From Membranipora membranacea (Eukaryota > Bryozoa > Gymnolaemata > Cheilostomatida > Membraniporidae): a DNA stretch of 60,000 nt. The notes beneath the pieces were generated by a model, which was not told where the DNA came from, ran no database searches, and saw only the letters and a program-made list of their open reading frames with translations. Location: positions 36,644,001 to 36,704,000 of the forward strand of contig OU612065.1 in the NCBI GenBank assembly GCA_914767715.1, written 5' to 3'. This document shows positions 21,640 through 34,469 of this stretch, in pieces (position 1 is the stretch's first letter; each line of letters begins with the position of its first letter). The position numbers were made by a program, and so were the translations under genes.

Positions 21640-24600
21640 AATCACTATGAAAATGACCCAGAAAGAAAATGACCTGAGATGAAAATGACCTAGAATGAAA
21701 ATGACCTGCATATGAAAATGACCCGAGGTCAGGGTCATCTTAAGCTGTCCGACTCATTCCGATATTGGCAGGTCACAAAAAGTCTATAACCGGAAATGAA
21801 AATGACCCAACCAATCAGACACCTATATGAAAATGACCCAACCAATCACACCCATATATGAAAATGACCTAACCAATCCCTGAAGGTGTTACAACATGGT
21901 ATTTAACTTTTGTCATAGTTAAAGGTAAAGTATGGAATATATACATAGCAATGGTAGCAATGAACTAAACCTTTAGTTCATTGATGGTAGGCTATCTGGG
22001 GTGGGGTTATGGACCCCCCCACTCCTGCCTGCCTACCAGTTCACCAATTCAAGAATTGTCATTTTTCTGTTAGAAGATTCAAAATATGTGGTGACACCTA
22101 TTTGACAGGTGACACTACTATTGACAGCCAGAGTTTTTTTAGCAGAGATCACATCATTTTTCTTGTTGTAATTTAATCATAGGTTAAATCAAAATGAACT
22201 CAACCATGGCCCTTGCATATGTATGTGTATAATTAATAAATAAATATGTATTGTGTGTCTGGAATAATTTCCCATTCACAACAACATTTTCATGTACCAA
22301 TCCAATCTTATCGCCTGTTGATTGTTATAATAACCAAACCAAAACAAGTTGATTCTGTGTTGATAAATCAAGTGAAGGCCAGCTGTGGACACCATCACCG
22401 GGCTTAGGGAAGTTGGCGTCTCCACATCTAGTCTGATCACATTCTATAGATCGAGGATTCTGTCAGTGAACTCATATGCGGCTCCAAGTTGGTTTCCATA
22501 CTTGTCAAAAGGGGACAAGGAGAGACTTGAAGGGCTTGAGAAATTATGCCTTAAGTGTTGTCCGTAAATCTTGCCATATATGTAGAATGTCATGATGAGC
22601 GGCTTGCGGCATTGAATTTAACAGAACATTTGATGCCCCAACTATTGTATTGTATGTGTATTTTGAACCATCTATCATTGCAATAACCATCACATTAGGC
22701 TTATGAGTTGTTGTGTCTCATAAGAAACTGATAAAGCTGTTCTTTCTCTTCTCAGTCCTACACTTTTCAGCTCTATTAATCATAGGTCTGCAAGAGGATG
22801 TTCTACAAGTGTTGAATCTTATACGACTAAAAAATCGATGGCTCGGATTGTTGCTAATCTTTTTAAAATAATTTTGTGACATAGTAAATAAAAATTCATT
22901 GACAGTAGTCAAGTTTAGAAGTGATAACCGTTCTTCATAACATTCAATATCAGTATAAATAATCTTAGTGGCTGTCTTTTGGCAGTGTTCGAGAATAAAC
23001 TATGTCCATAATGTAGCAGAGCACACCAGCCATCCGTTTCACCATTACCTACATTCAAACCCTGTCACATCACAAAACCCCCGGCCCTCCCTTAATTCAA
23101 CACAGCTCTTTGCGGAAAAAGCCTTTTTTATAAATACACCTAACTACATCAATACCTTTTTTCTTATTGTTTCTCTTTTTGTTGTTGTTTACAAATATAA
23201 TGGTCATATTTGCTCCTTGAATTGATCGGTGTTAAATATCATATATCAAAATTTCAAACTAAAAAAACCAAGAAGCATAGAAAAAGATTTCGTAATTAAA
23301 TAATAAATTACATAGCGCAAAATACTATTGCTATTCGAAGCGCTTCTATAGTCCTTATTATATATTGTGCAGTAGCTCCGGATTGACAATCTATCACAAA
23401 TTCATTTGTAAAGCGACATTAATCATGTATATATCTGAGAGAGAGAGGGTCTTACGTTGATTAGTCATCAGAGTTTTAATCGTAGAGAGGTGAGAACAAT
23501 GCTCGATATCAGCTATAACATCACATTTAGTCAGTTAATGACCTTTGTGGTTGCCAATGTTTGATGACTGAATTGGAGTAATCATTTGCTTGTTTGAGGA
23601 CAAAAGTGACAAATGCACACAACATGACACCATGTGCAAAATGTAACAAAACTCTGCACAAAATGTGACAACGTGCAAAACCCAACAACAATACAAAATT
23701 CCTTAACTATTTATTGCTTTCTGTTGCCATCATCGCTAGAAAATTGGAGTATGTGACAAGCCACATGACTGTCAAAGATATTACAGCAATCGGATAGCCT
23801 TGCCCCAGTAATTTCACCTGCAATAACACGCAAAAAATATATATGCTACTCAATGCTAATGTTGAAGTTTATATGTTTAGAGAATTATGAATAGTCATCA
23901 AAAAGTTAGGAATTCAGATTTTGTTTTGACTTTTGAGCTGCTAAAAATATCTTAAGATATCCAAAATACACAATGCTGCTATGTTATAGACAGCAAAATG
24001 TGTGGTGTATTCTTACTATGTATATTTTATCATAAAAACGATACTGTATGTCCACCATAAAATCAATGAAGAGGTTCCATTGATAAAGAGCCAACATAAT
24101 AGCAGCTGTTACCAAAGTGAAACTGATACATGTGTGTAACTAGCCTAGGCTAATGTTGTGAACGAGTTTAGATGAATGTGGTTACGCGTAATGTGAATCC
24201 TAGTAGAGATTGTGAGTATGAGGAATTTTATGTATTACATTTGCTAGTTGCCTTCTCGTGTACAAGAGAAGACAACTACAAAGTATCACAAATATGTTTA
24301 ACAGCATGAATGAGAAGCCCTAGTTCATACATGAATGAACATGGATGATTAGGGAGAGTGAGTGAGGTATTAATAGCAAGTAAAGAGTTTAGCTCGGGGA
24401 CTCTTGATCCACCGAGAGAGCTGAGCACAACAAAAATATTAATTGGAGCTGAAATATGTGGCAGCAGGACCCAGATATCTAGCCACATATTCAGTATATG
24501 ATAGTTTTATAAAACCACCAGAAAATAACAACAAAAACAGCAACAAACAACAACAACATGATTGCGTGATTGTGCTTGCGAGTTAATATCTTGTTCTGTT

Positions 24601-25179
24601 TATATTTGTATATGTTTTCTATAATGACGTTGTCTCTCACCCGTGTTTTTGTCTATCTCTAGGTTCGATATCACCATAACAGGACAGGTCGATCAGGATT
24701 AAATTACTTTGATGGTTGTCGATTCAGAGGTAGAATAGTGTAGTTCGGTGAGTTGTATATTTATGAGTTGAACATCTGCCATTAACTAGTTGTTAGTGTA
24801 CACCCCAAAGTGCACCATTTCAAGTGTATCACTAACTCTCTTGTGTAGGGGGTTTGTAACCCCACCCCAAACAGCCTCCCAAGGCTGTGTAAATATTCCT
24901 CACTTTACCTTTAACTATGAATACCTTCAAGGATTGGTTGGGTCATTTTCATATATGGGTGTGATTGGTTGGATCATTTCATGTAGGTGTCTGATTGGTT
25001 GGGTCGTTTTCATGTAGGTGTGTGATTGGTTGGGTCATTTTCATGTAGGTGTCTGATTGGTTGGGTCATTTTCATTTCCGGTTATAGGCTGATTTAATCT
25101 CCTTGCACCATTTATATATGTCAAGGTCAAGTTTTCATACTAAGGTCATTTTCATTCTGGGTCATTTTCAATGTTTTCC
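21640..25179 (+). mobile_element. Foldback-like element, left arm of giant inverted repeat
   Basis: 3540 bp. Its own two ends are inverted repeats of roughly 300 bp built from tandem units of about 30 bp around TGAAAATGACCCAACCAATC (left end 21640-21960; inverted at 24900-25179). This is the layout of foldback/Tu-type DNA transposons: long, internally repetitive inverted ends around unrelated filler. No transposase was recognised; the filler includes LINE fragments. The whole element recurs in reverse at 26269-29830, sharing about 10 bp beyond the repeat motif on each side (AATCACTATG and AATGTTTTCC). Confidence 0.8.
22385..22912. mobile_element. LINE C-terminal fragments inside left arm
   Basis: The plus frame 22385-22567 reads GLREVGVSTSSLITFYRS, then YAAPSWFPYLSKGDKERLEG, matching the segment after the RT thumb of many non-LTR elements (LxxFYRSxxxxxxxYAxxxWFPxLSxxDxxRLExxxK). 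The minus frame 22718-22912 (NNPSHRFFSR...KCRTEKRKNSF) resembles the extreme C-terminus of similar elements but lies on the other strand, so two fragments or an inversion are present. Neither is functional. Confidence 0.65.
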
Positions 25180-26268
25180 TTTTTTTTTACAACCTACCTT
25201 GAAATCTCTCTCACTAACTCAGCCCTCCTTCCTCTTTCATTTGCTTCAGGTTTGAAGTTTCTAGTACAAACAGAGCTGACTTTATGGACCAGAGAAAAAA
25301 ATTGTTCCACAAAATCTGAGTAGGCTGAAATGGCTGCATGAGTGTTGACATCCCCACATGATCATTGTACTTTTTTTTTATTTCACTAAATTGGTTCTTT
25401 TTACACTCATATATGAGTTCTAAATTATATTCATTAATTTTTAAGCTTCTGATAAACTATGTGTCTTACCCTGTTTGGTGTTTTTTGGGTGGTTGGTAGT
25501 GGACATTGGCAAAGTAAAGACATGTAAGTCCCAGGGGCCCATGGGCAGACCTAATCTGCCTTGCAGATTGGTGTAGACTCACAGAATTAAATTCTTTTCT
25601 TAGAATGGAAATAGTATCATAACATCATGCAGTTAGAACACTTAACACAGGGGCTCATCTGAAATTGATCTGATTGGCTGTCCCTACTAGCATGAATTAT
25701 ATAGCCTGGGAAATCAACTTCTTTACAAAACTGCAGACAGTATTAAAATGCCTTCAACGTCAATGATTTGGGCTTTTCCAGAATGCTACTAGGGACTGGC
25801 TATTTTTGCAAGCCCATTGTTTGGCAAAAGAAAGCTAATGATGCTATTCCAGATATGGAATTCAATGTGTAGACTGTATAGGGAGAAGAGTCTCACTGCT
25901 GTCCTCATATGGTAACTCTCCAAACTTAACTCATTAACTGCCATATTTTTGATGCTGCAGCCACCTGAGAGTTTTGTTTGCAGCTGCCAGCAATGAACTA
26001 AACTAAAGGTTTAGTTAATTGCTGCCAGTGGGCAAAATTTTCAAAATGTGCCTCACAAACCCTTGCCGCCGAAGTGAGACTTTCAGATGAGATGTCATTT
26101 CTCTTGGCCCTGACAAACCATTCATTGGCTAGAGCTTTTGGAAGCCTAAAGAAACTCCCAGAGAAATTATCTGTCCTGTTGTTTCAACTAGCAAAGATGC
26201 ACTGAACCATTGTGTCTGAATTTGAAATAATGATGAAGTTCTCTGACTACCAACTTTACTGAATAAAT
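25180..26268. other. Loop between foldback arms
   Basis: 1089 bp separating the two arms. It contains the right inverted end of the nested MITE (25461-25543) and a small inverted word, ACTAAACTAAAGGTTTAGTT, near 25997. No gene is recognised. Confidence 0.5.
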
Positions 26269-29200
26269 GGAAAACATTGAAAATGACCCAGAATGAAAAT
26301 GATCTGATGAAAATGACCTTAGTATGAAAACTTCACCTTGACATATATAAATGGTGCAAGGAGATTAAATCAGCCTATAACCGGAAATGAAAATGACCCA
26401 ACCAATCAGACACCTACATGAAAATGACCCAACCAATCACACACCTACATGAAAATGACCCAACCAATCAGACACCTACATGAAATTATCCAACCAATCA
26501 CACCAATATATGAAAATGACCCAACCAATCCTTGAAGGTATTCATAGTTAAAGGTAAAGTGAGGAATATTTACACAGCCTTGGGAGGCTGTTTGGGGTGG
26601 GGTTACAAACCCCCTACACAAGAGAGTTAGTGATACACTTGAAATGGTGCACTTTGGGGTGTACACTAACAACTAGTTAATGGCAGATGCTCAACTCATA
26701 TAAATATACAACTCACCGAATTACACTATTCTACCTCTGAATCGACAACCAACAAAGTAATTTAATCCTGATCGACCTGTCCTGTTACGGTGATATCGAA
26801 CCTAGAGATAGACAAAAACATGGGTGAGAGACAACGTCATGATAGAAAACATATACAAATATAAACAGAACAAGATATTAACTTGCAAGCACAATCACGC
26901 AATCATGTTGTTGTTTGTTGTTGTTTGTTGCTGTTTTTGTTGTTATTTTCTGGTGGTTTTATAAAACTATCATATACTGAATATGTGGCTAGATATCTGG
27001 GTCCTGCTGCCACATATTTCAGCTCCATTTAATATTTTTGTTGTGCTCAGCTCTCTCGGTGGATCAAGAGTCCCCGAGCTAAACTCTTTACTTGCTATTA
27101 ATACCTCACTCACTCTCCCTAATCATCCATGTTCATTCATGTATGAACTAGGGCTTCTCATTCATGCTGTTAAACATATTTGTGATACTTTGTAGTTGTC
27201 TTCTCTTGTACACGAGAAGGCAACTAGCAAATGTAATACATAAAATTCCTCATACTCACAATCTCTACTAGGATTCACATTACGCGTAACCACATTCATC
27301 TAAACTCGTTCACAACATTAGCCTAGGCTAGTTACACACATGTATCAGTTTCACTTTGGTAACAGCTGCTATTATGTTGACTCTTGATCAATGGAACCTC
27401 TTCATTGATTTTATGGTGGACATACAGTATCGTTTTTATGATAAAATATACATAGTAAGAATACACCACACATTTTGCTGTCTATAACATAGCAGCATTG
27501 TGTATTTTGGATATCTTAAGATATTTTCAGCAGCTCAAAAGTCAAAACAAAATCTGAATTCCTAACTTTTTGATGACTATTCATAATTCTCTAAACATAT
27601 AAACTTCAACATTAGCATTGAGTAGCATATATATTTTTTGCGTGTTATTGCAGGTGAAATTACTGGGGCAAGGCTATCCGATTGCTGTAATATCTTTGAC
27701 AGTCATGTGGCTTGTCACATACTCCAATTTTCTAGCGATGATGGCAACAGAAAGCGATAAATAGTTAAGGAATTTTGTATTGTTGTTGGGTTTTGCACAT
27801 TGTCACATTTTGTGCAGAGTTTTGTTACATTTTGCACATGGTGTCATGTTGTGTGCATTTGTCACTTTTGTCCTCAAACAAGCAAATGATTACCCCAATT
27901 CAGTCATCAAACATTGGCAACCACAAAGGTCATTAACTGACTAAATGTGATGTTATAGCTGATATCGAGCATTGTTCTCACCTCTCTACGAATAAAACTC
28001 TGATGACTAATCAACGTAAGACCCTCTCTCTCAGATATATACATGATTAATGTCGCTTTACAAATGAATTTGTGATAGATTGTCAATCCGGAGCTACTGC
28101 ACAACATATAATAAGGACTATAGAAGCGCTTCGAATAGCAATAGTATTTTGCGCTATGTAATTTATTATTTAATTACGAAATCTTTTTCTATGCTTCTTG
28201 GTTTTTTTAGTTTGAAATTTTGATATATGATATTTAACACCGATCAATTCAAGGAGCAAATATGACCATTATATTTGTAAACAACAACAAAAAGAGAAAC
28301 AATAAGAAAAAAGGTATTGATGTAGTTAGGTGTATTTATAAAAAAGGCTTTTTCCGCAAAGAGCTGTGTTGAATTAAGGGAGGGCCGGGGGTTTTGTGAT
28401 GTGACAGGGTTTGAATGTAGGTAATGGTGAAACGGATGGCTGGTGTGCTCTGCTACATTATGGACATAGTTTATTCTCGAACACTGCCAAAAGACAGCCA
28501 CTAAGATTATTTATACTGATATTGAATGTTATGAAGAACGGTTATCACTTCTAAACTTGACTACTGTCAATGAATTTTTATTTACTATGTCACAAAATTA
28601 TTTTAAAAAGATTAGCAACAATCCGAGCCATCGATTTTTTAGTCGTATAAGATTCAACACTTGTAGAACATCCTCTTGCAGACCTATGATTAATAGAGCT
28701 GAAAAGTGTAGGACTGAGAAGAGAAAGAACAGCTTTATCAGTTTCTTATGAGACACAACAACTCATAAGCCTAATGTGATGGTAATTGCAATGATAGATG
28801 GTTCAAAATACACATACAATACAATAGTTGGGGCATCAAATGTTCTGTTAAATTCAATGCCGCAAGCCGCTCATCATGACATTCTACATATATGGCAAGA
28901 TTTACGGACAACACTTAAGGCATAATTTCTCAAGCCCTTCAAGTCTCTCCTTGTCCCCTTTTGACAAGTATGGAAACCAACTTGGAGCCGCATATGAGTT
29001 CACTAACAGAATCCTCGATCTATAGAATGTGATCAGACTAGATGTGGAGACGCCAACTTCCCTAAGCCCGGTGATGGCGTCCACAGCTGGCCTTCACTTG
29101 ATTTATCAACACAGAATCAACTTGTTTTGGTTTGGTTATTATAACAATCAACAGGCGATAAGATTGGATTGGTACATGAAAATGTTGTTGTGAATGGGAA

Positions 29201-29830
29201 AGTATTCCAGACACACAATACATATTTATTTATTAATTATACACATACATATGCAAGGGCCATGGTTGAGTTCATTTTGATTTAACCTATGATTAAATTA
29301 CAACAAGAAAAATGATGTGATCTCTGCTAAAAAAAACTCTGGCTGTCAATAGTAGTGTCACCTGTCAAATAGGTGTCACTACATATTTTGAATCTTCTAA
29401 CAGAAAAATGACAATTCTTGAATTGGTGAACTGGTAGGCAGGCAGGAGTGGGGGGTCCATAACCCCACCCCAGATAGCCTATCAATCAATGAACTAAAGG
29501 TTTAGTTCATTGCTACCATTGCTATGTATATATTCCATACTTTACCTTTAACTATGACAAAAGTTAAATACTATGTTGTAACACCTTCAGGGATTGGTTA
29601 GGTCATTTTCATATATGGGTGTGATTGGTTGGGTCATTTTCATATAGGTGTCTGATTGGTTGGGTCATTTTCATTTCCGGTGATAGACTTTTTGTGACCT
29701 GCCAATATCGGAATGAGTCGGACAGCTTAAGATGACCCTGACCTCGGGTCATTTTCATATGCAGGTCATTTTCATTCTAGGTCATTTTCATCTCAGGTCA
29801 TTTTCTTTCTGGGTCATTTTCATAGTGATT
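26269..29830 (-). mobile_element. Foldback-like element, right arm of giant inverted repeat
   Basis: 3562 bp, the reverse complement of 21640-25179 with only scattered substitutions and small indels by eye (for example one extra GGCTATC-side word near 29480). LINE fragments are mirrored at 28557-28751 (plus) and 28902-29084 (minus). Divergence between arms is low, so duplication is recent, gene conversion keeps the arms alike, or the assembly has folded. Confidence 0.8.
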
Positions 29831-30391
29831 CTAATAAATCTGAACTGAACAATGTGCTTTAGCCTGGACAGTCTGTCAGCACAGACTACCTAAGATAAAT
29901 GTGTTCATCTGAAATTCCCATAGACATATGTCTATGGAAATCAAGAAGACTAGTCCACTCCATTCATTGGCTGAGCGTTCTTCTTCTTCGCATTGTGAGT
30001 CTATCTTATAACTTATCAAGGTTTTACTTTTATTCATGTTTTGGTTTCCGGTTTGGGATTTTTAGCAAATATGGAAACTATGAAGAACATCATAACAGTG
30101 GCAAAACAGGTAAATCCTTGACTATGATTTGACACCAAGTTAACAGGGAGGGGTGATTGAGAGAAAACAGCTTAACCATTAAGGCTTTTATTGTTATATT
30201 CAGTGGAAAGCTTATCATTTACCTTTCTTGAATGCAATTGCTCTTTTGAATAAAAATAAAATCACAAATAGGTCTCTGTTTAGTTTAGAAACTGCCTTAT
30301 GAAAATAGAGTTGACCTATTTTGTATCATGTATCAGTTGTTGGCAGTCTTGAGGGGTGGTTGACAGTTAAAGGGATAGCAATCAGACAAAG
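29831..30391. other. No gene recognised
   Basis: Sequence between the foldback complex and the LINE. A 77-residue plus frame (29899-30132) has no recognisable domain. Confidence 0.4.
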
Positions 30392-31663
30392 TTGTGTGAA
30401 AGGCATGCAGATATTACCCCGATTTATAAAGGAGGAGATAGAACTGACAGCAACAACTATAGGCCTATCAGTCTGACCTGTATCTTGTCCAAGGTTACTG
30501 AGCATATACTCTGTTCCAACATGTGGCGACACATAGAAGAAAATGACATTGTATCAAGCAGGCAGCACGGCTTCCGGAAGGGGCTCAACACTACAACCCA
30601 ACTCCCACATGTTGTACATTTTGCGACTCATTCACTTGATTTAAAAGAAAACTATCATATTGTAAGCTTCGATTTCTCCAAAGCCTTTGATAAGGTGCCA
30701 CATGCATTACTTATACACAAACTGAAACATTATCAGTTGGATGGAAAATGTGTTGACTGGATAGAAGATTGGTTGAAAGACCGTACATGCACTGTGAATA
30801 TAAATGGTAGTAAATCTAAATTGTTCAATGCAACTTCTGGTGTACCGCAAGGATCAGTGTTAGGTCCTCTTCTATTTCTAATATATGTAAATGATATTGC
30901 TGTGTCTATCGTAAATTCTGATTGTCGCTTGTATGCTGATGATACACTCTTATGTGCAGAAATAACGAGTAACATTAATTCCTTGCAAGAAGATGTCGAC
31001 AAGCTTAAAGAATGGGCGAATCGATGGGGCATGGTCTTCAACCATAAAAAGTGCATACACATGAAAGTAGGCTATGATAAACCAGACATCAGTCTTAAGC
31101 TGGGAGATGATCTCATACCGCATTTAAATTCTCTTAAGTATCTTGGTGTCACCATACATTCCAGCATGAAATGGAATACACACATAGCTGCCGTAGTAAA
31201 AAAGGCAAATCGTTCCCTAGGTCTGATTAAAAGAGGGCTAAAAGAAGCCCCAACTAAGACAAAACTGGTTGCATACAAAACTATGGTTATGCCTATTCTA
31301 GAATATGCATGTCAGGTGTGGTCGCCCCATAATATTGGCCTGAAAACTAGCCTTGAAAAAGTCCAGAGGAATGCTGTTAAATGGATATACCATTTGAATA
31401 AAACTGATAGCATCACTGACTGTATGACTAATCATGCCATTCCTCTTCTGTCTGATAGGAGAGATGCTATTGATGTAACCTTCCTCAGAAAGGTAGAAGG
31501 CGGATTATTTGACATTAAACTAAACACCTACGTACGCTTCAATTCAGCATTACATGATACCAGAGGTAAAACAATTAGTTGGCAGCATAGCTGTGATGCC
31601 TGGACTCACAGTTATTTCAATAGAATGAGGTCAGAGGTCAAAGTGTACTTTCCACCCGACTAA
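30392..31663 (+). CDS. Non-LTR retrotransposon reverse transcriptase (5'-truncated LINE)
   Basis: 423 uninterrupted codons covering an almost complete RT. Blocks in order: ITPIYKGGDR and NNYRPISLT (fingers), RQHGFRKG, FDFSKAFDKVPH (first catalytic Asp), SGVPQGSVLGPLLFLIYVND, YADDTLL (catalytic YxDD), LKYLGVTI, and the thumb/C-terminal LEYACQVWSPH. It ends YFPPD-TAA. The RT would copy element RNA at a nicked target. The endonuclease and all sequence before the fingers are missing, as in ordinary 5'-truncated LINE insertions. The frame simply begins at the truncation and the TGT/ATG near 30392 is not a true start. Clade is CR1/Jockey-like by motif style. The lack of stops implies a young insertion. 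Confidence 0.9.
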   Translation: MCERHADITPIYKGGDRTDSNNYRPISLTCILSKVTEHILCSNMWRHIEENDIVSSRQHGFRKGLNTTTQLPHVVHFATHSLDLKENYHIVSFDFSKAFDKVPHALLIHKLKHYQLDGKCVDWIEDWLKDRTCTVNINGSKSKLFNATSGVPQGSVLGPLLFLIYVNDIAVSIVNSDCRLYADDTLLCAEITSNINSLQEDVDKLKEWANRWGMVFNHKKCIHMKVGYDKPDISLKLGDDLIPHLNSLKYLGVTIHSSMKWNTHIAAVVKKANRSLGLIKRGLKEAPTKTKLVAYKTMVMPILEYACQVWSPHNIGLKTSLEKVQRNAVKWIYHLNKTDSITDCMTNHAIPLLSDRRDAIDVTFLRKVEGGLFDIKLNTYVRFNSALHDTRGKTISWQHSCDAWTHSYFNRMRSEVKVYFPPD

Positions 31664-31765
31664 CTGTATCATGTTTAACACACACTACTAATATCGATGG
31701 CAACGTATGCGGGTCACTTTGGTCAACTTTTGTGGTCCATCTCAAATCAAATCAAATCCTTTCTT
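31664..31765 (+). mobile_element. LINE 3' tail with TCAAA microsatellite
   Basis: About 100 bp of 3' untranslated sequence follows the RT stop and ends in tandem TCAAATCAAATCAAATC. Short tandem tails instead of poly-A are common in CR1/RTE-type elements. This marks the 3' boundary of the insertion. Confidence 0.7.
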
Positions 31766-33206
31766 TAACACTGGACAGGCATTTTCTTTTCCTACCAACG
31801 ATCACTTGAGTGGTGCATCAGGCCATACTGTTTGCTTGACTGTTTACAAATTGTTTTCTTTTTCTTTAACTTAATTGAATTAGACTAATAGGGAAATAAT
31901 ACAATTCCCTACCTCCTCAGCTATGAAATACTCTCTAGTCTAAACCCCCCCCCCCCCACACGGATAATGATGGTATATTTATCCAAAAGTGCCCGTGATG
32001 TGGACGGTTTGGATTAAGTTGAAGGTAAGGTAAGGAGTTTTGAGATTAACGCCGTCTTGCAGCCCATTCACTAACAACACGTTGTTGCGGTGAGTGAGAC
32101 CTAGTGGTAGACCAAAGTGCTTTCTCACAATAAGAATAAGATTGTGCACAAATTTAATACATTTCATCCATATGATTTTCATGGATTCCTCACTATCCAC
32201 CCATCAGAACTGTGTAAATAATATTTGTAAAGTAGGACTATTTGTGAATTGAACTACTGCAATTCTTATCGTTTGGCTTTGATGGGGTGGGGTGGTGAGA
32301 AAAGGATCACAGCTTCATTATAACATAAGTATATCTCAGTTATCTGTACGGGATGTCTGTCTGTTGTATACAGCAGTTTTGTGGTGGATATTTAAATTGC
32401 ATAAATGTTCGTGATCAAGTGCTGACCATATAGCAGACAAACAAATACTTTGCCCATCTTTTGTATAAAAATACAAAAGAGGATCAAGCCATCAAAATTA
32501 GAGGCCTACTAGATTACGTTGCTTGCCTCACTCAACTTGCTGTCACAGCATGCTTTAACAGCAAGACAGTGTTCTTATGGCGCATACAAGCCAAAGAACT
32601 TTTGATCATTTTGGTAACAAATTGGAGAGAGGACAACGCATACAAAAATAACGTGTCCATTGGCCACTCAGAGAATATTTTCCCTTTTAAGTTTTAATCT
32701 TTTTCCAACATCGCATGTTGATACCAGTTTGTCTGATATATTGATTAGAATATCATTGGGCATCACCTTAACATCAGGTTGAGCGGTTAGTATTGACAGC
32801 AGTTGATGTCAGCCTAATGAACATGAAACTTTTTCTCCTGTGTACCATATAGCTGGCAAACATTGGAACATAGATATGCTTGAAAAAAAAACATTGAAGA
32901 CTGCTGTGAAATAGATGTTATCAGACAGCGCTTATCACAGTCTCAGTTCATACCCAAATTAGTAAGTCTGGAATGACCGTGTCCGCAAGAAATTAAAAAT
33001 CTATTTAGGAATTTGTTGAGTTCATTTAGATGTATGTCAAGGTTTTGTGTTACCCTTGTCTTCGTTAGTCACTGTAACACAAAAGAGTCAAAGTCGCAGA
33101 GTTATTCATAAATGAAAATATACATAATCATATCAATGTCCGCTTAATCTTTAAGATGCTGGTTTGGTCTAATTAGTACAACAGGTCAGCCTTAGCTGAC
33201 CATATC
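31766..33206. other. Intergenic; likely upstream region of the LRR-Roc gene
   Basis: No exon recognised. It contains a C13 run near 31946-31958. The promoter of the plus-strand LRR-Roc gene should lie here or in an upstream leader exon, but I see no decisive core element. Confidence 0.4.
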
Positions 33207-33321
33207 ATGGATCCTCCACCAAAATACTCTGCTAAGAGAAGAAGACTTAACACACAAGGGGCAGAAGACAATGAGGAAGCTCAGGCTACAAGAACGGGTC
33301 AACCTGCTATTGATATGCAGA
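33207..33321 (+). CDS. LRR-Roc gene, exon 1 (start)
   Basis: ATG at 33207 has A at -3 and G at +4. It encodes MDPPPKYSAKRRRLNTQG, then a Glu/Ala-rich stretch ending AIDMQ, 38 codons plus one base, to a perfect CAGA/GTAAGT donor. KRRRL is a possible nuclear-localisation-type basic patch; otherwise the segment looks disordered. No signal peptide, so the protein is probably intracellular. Assignment to the downstream gene rests on strand, spacing and phase: exon 2 begins with two bases completing the split codon. Confidence 0.6.
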
Positions 33322-34240
33322 GTAAGTTTGGTTTATTCACAATGCAAAGGCCCTTATTATAAAGATTATAATACTTTTCAGTGGATTCAATCATTTACTC
33401 TTTTATTCACAGCGCTAAGACGCTTAACAAGTTTCTTTTCTGAGTAAAAATCATGCCTGCTCCATATATCATATCACTAATTTCAATTGCACCTGGACGG
33501 AACCTAAAGAAGAAATGAAATACTCCCTAATAGGACGTCACATTTCATTGTTTTCCTCTCTTCACAAACAGGAAGACATCCCTTGTTATTGCCAAAGCAT
33601 GCAAATGTTTTATGGTAGTGTTAGGCCACATCGGGTGTCACATTGTCAAGGCTCTCAGGCTCTCCGCTATAATAACTCCTCTCATCGTGTAAACTTCCTA
33701 TGGATACAATATTGCACAACCGATCAACCATTTCCCTGTTTCTATATGAGATAACACTGATATTATTTGACACAAACTCTCTTCTGTTTTAATGTTGATT
33801 GAAGGAAAAAAACATATTGTGTCACTGATTTTTCACCATAGCTTACAATCTTGATCTAGAACATAACATATTAAGTGACGACCAAACTGCTGTTGATATT
33901 TATCAAATGTGAAGATATCGGGTCAAAAAAATTAAATAGTTAAGGTAGCCCTACCATTTTTGTGAGCTAGTTACTAACCATAACATCATATCAATAGTTT
34001 TAATATCCAGACTATTTCCTATATGATTGGCTGGTCAGCTTAGGTGTGGTGAATATACCCAAATTTCGTTTATATTCTATTCATATGCTATTGCTGAAAC
34101 TTCTTTGGTGCTAACATCAACCAAACTAGGTGGTACTTTATGATGATTCAGGCAAGTTATCAAAGTTAAAATTTTAGGGAGAATATGTAACATCTTATAA
34201 TCAGAGAACTTCTCTATTTTTTCTATATTGATGTTCACAG

Positions 34241-34469
34241 AGTATTATAGAATCTGGTATCGAGATGACAGTGGACCAGATATAGATGAGATACCTGATA
34301 AACCAGACTACCCAGAATTTACACTAGAAGAGCTTATATCAGCTACACAGGATCTCACTGTGACTCATATGTCAATCAGTGGAGATATACCACCAGAACT
34401 CAGTCAGATAGCACCTCATCTAAAAGCGCTGAAGATAAGGGATATAACTTATCATGACCAATTAGAGAA
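34241..34469 (+). CDS. LRR-Roc gene, exon 2 (N-terminal linker / LRR cap)
   Basis: From a GTTCACAG acceptor to a GAGAA/GTAAGT donor, 229 nt, entry phase 1 and exit phase 2. It begins KYYRIWYRDDSGPDIDEIP, then EELISATQDLTVTHMSISG and LSQIAPHLKALKIRDIT. The second half has the spacing of degenerate leucine-rich repeats, as expected of an N-terminal cap. Exit phase 2 matches every LRR cassette that follows, so any cassette could be spliced directly to it. Confidence 0.75.

Larger units (their letters stand above)
21540..25543. mobile_element. Inverted-repeat element with about 83-bp ends, interrupted by the left foldback arm
   Basis: The block starting CATGGGCCCCTGGGACTTAC at 21540 and ending near AGGGTAAGACAC at 21622 recurs inverted at 25461-25543. 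The same terminus forms a compact palindrome of 120 bp at 37267-37386. The simplest reading is a short MITE of about 460 bp into which the 3.54-kb foldback element (21640-25179) was inserted. No target duplication was resolved. Confidence 0.6.

Noticed and set aside
24790-25017. 75-residue frame mirrored at 26445-26672
   Set aside because: It is the repetitive end of the foldback element read through in each arm.
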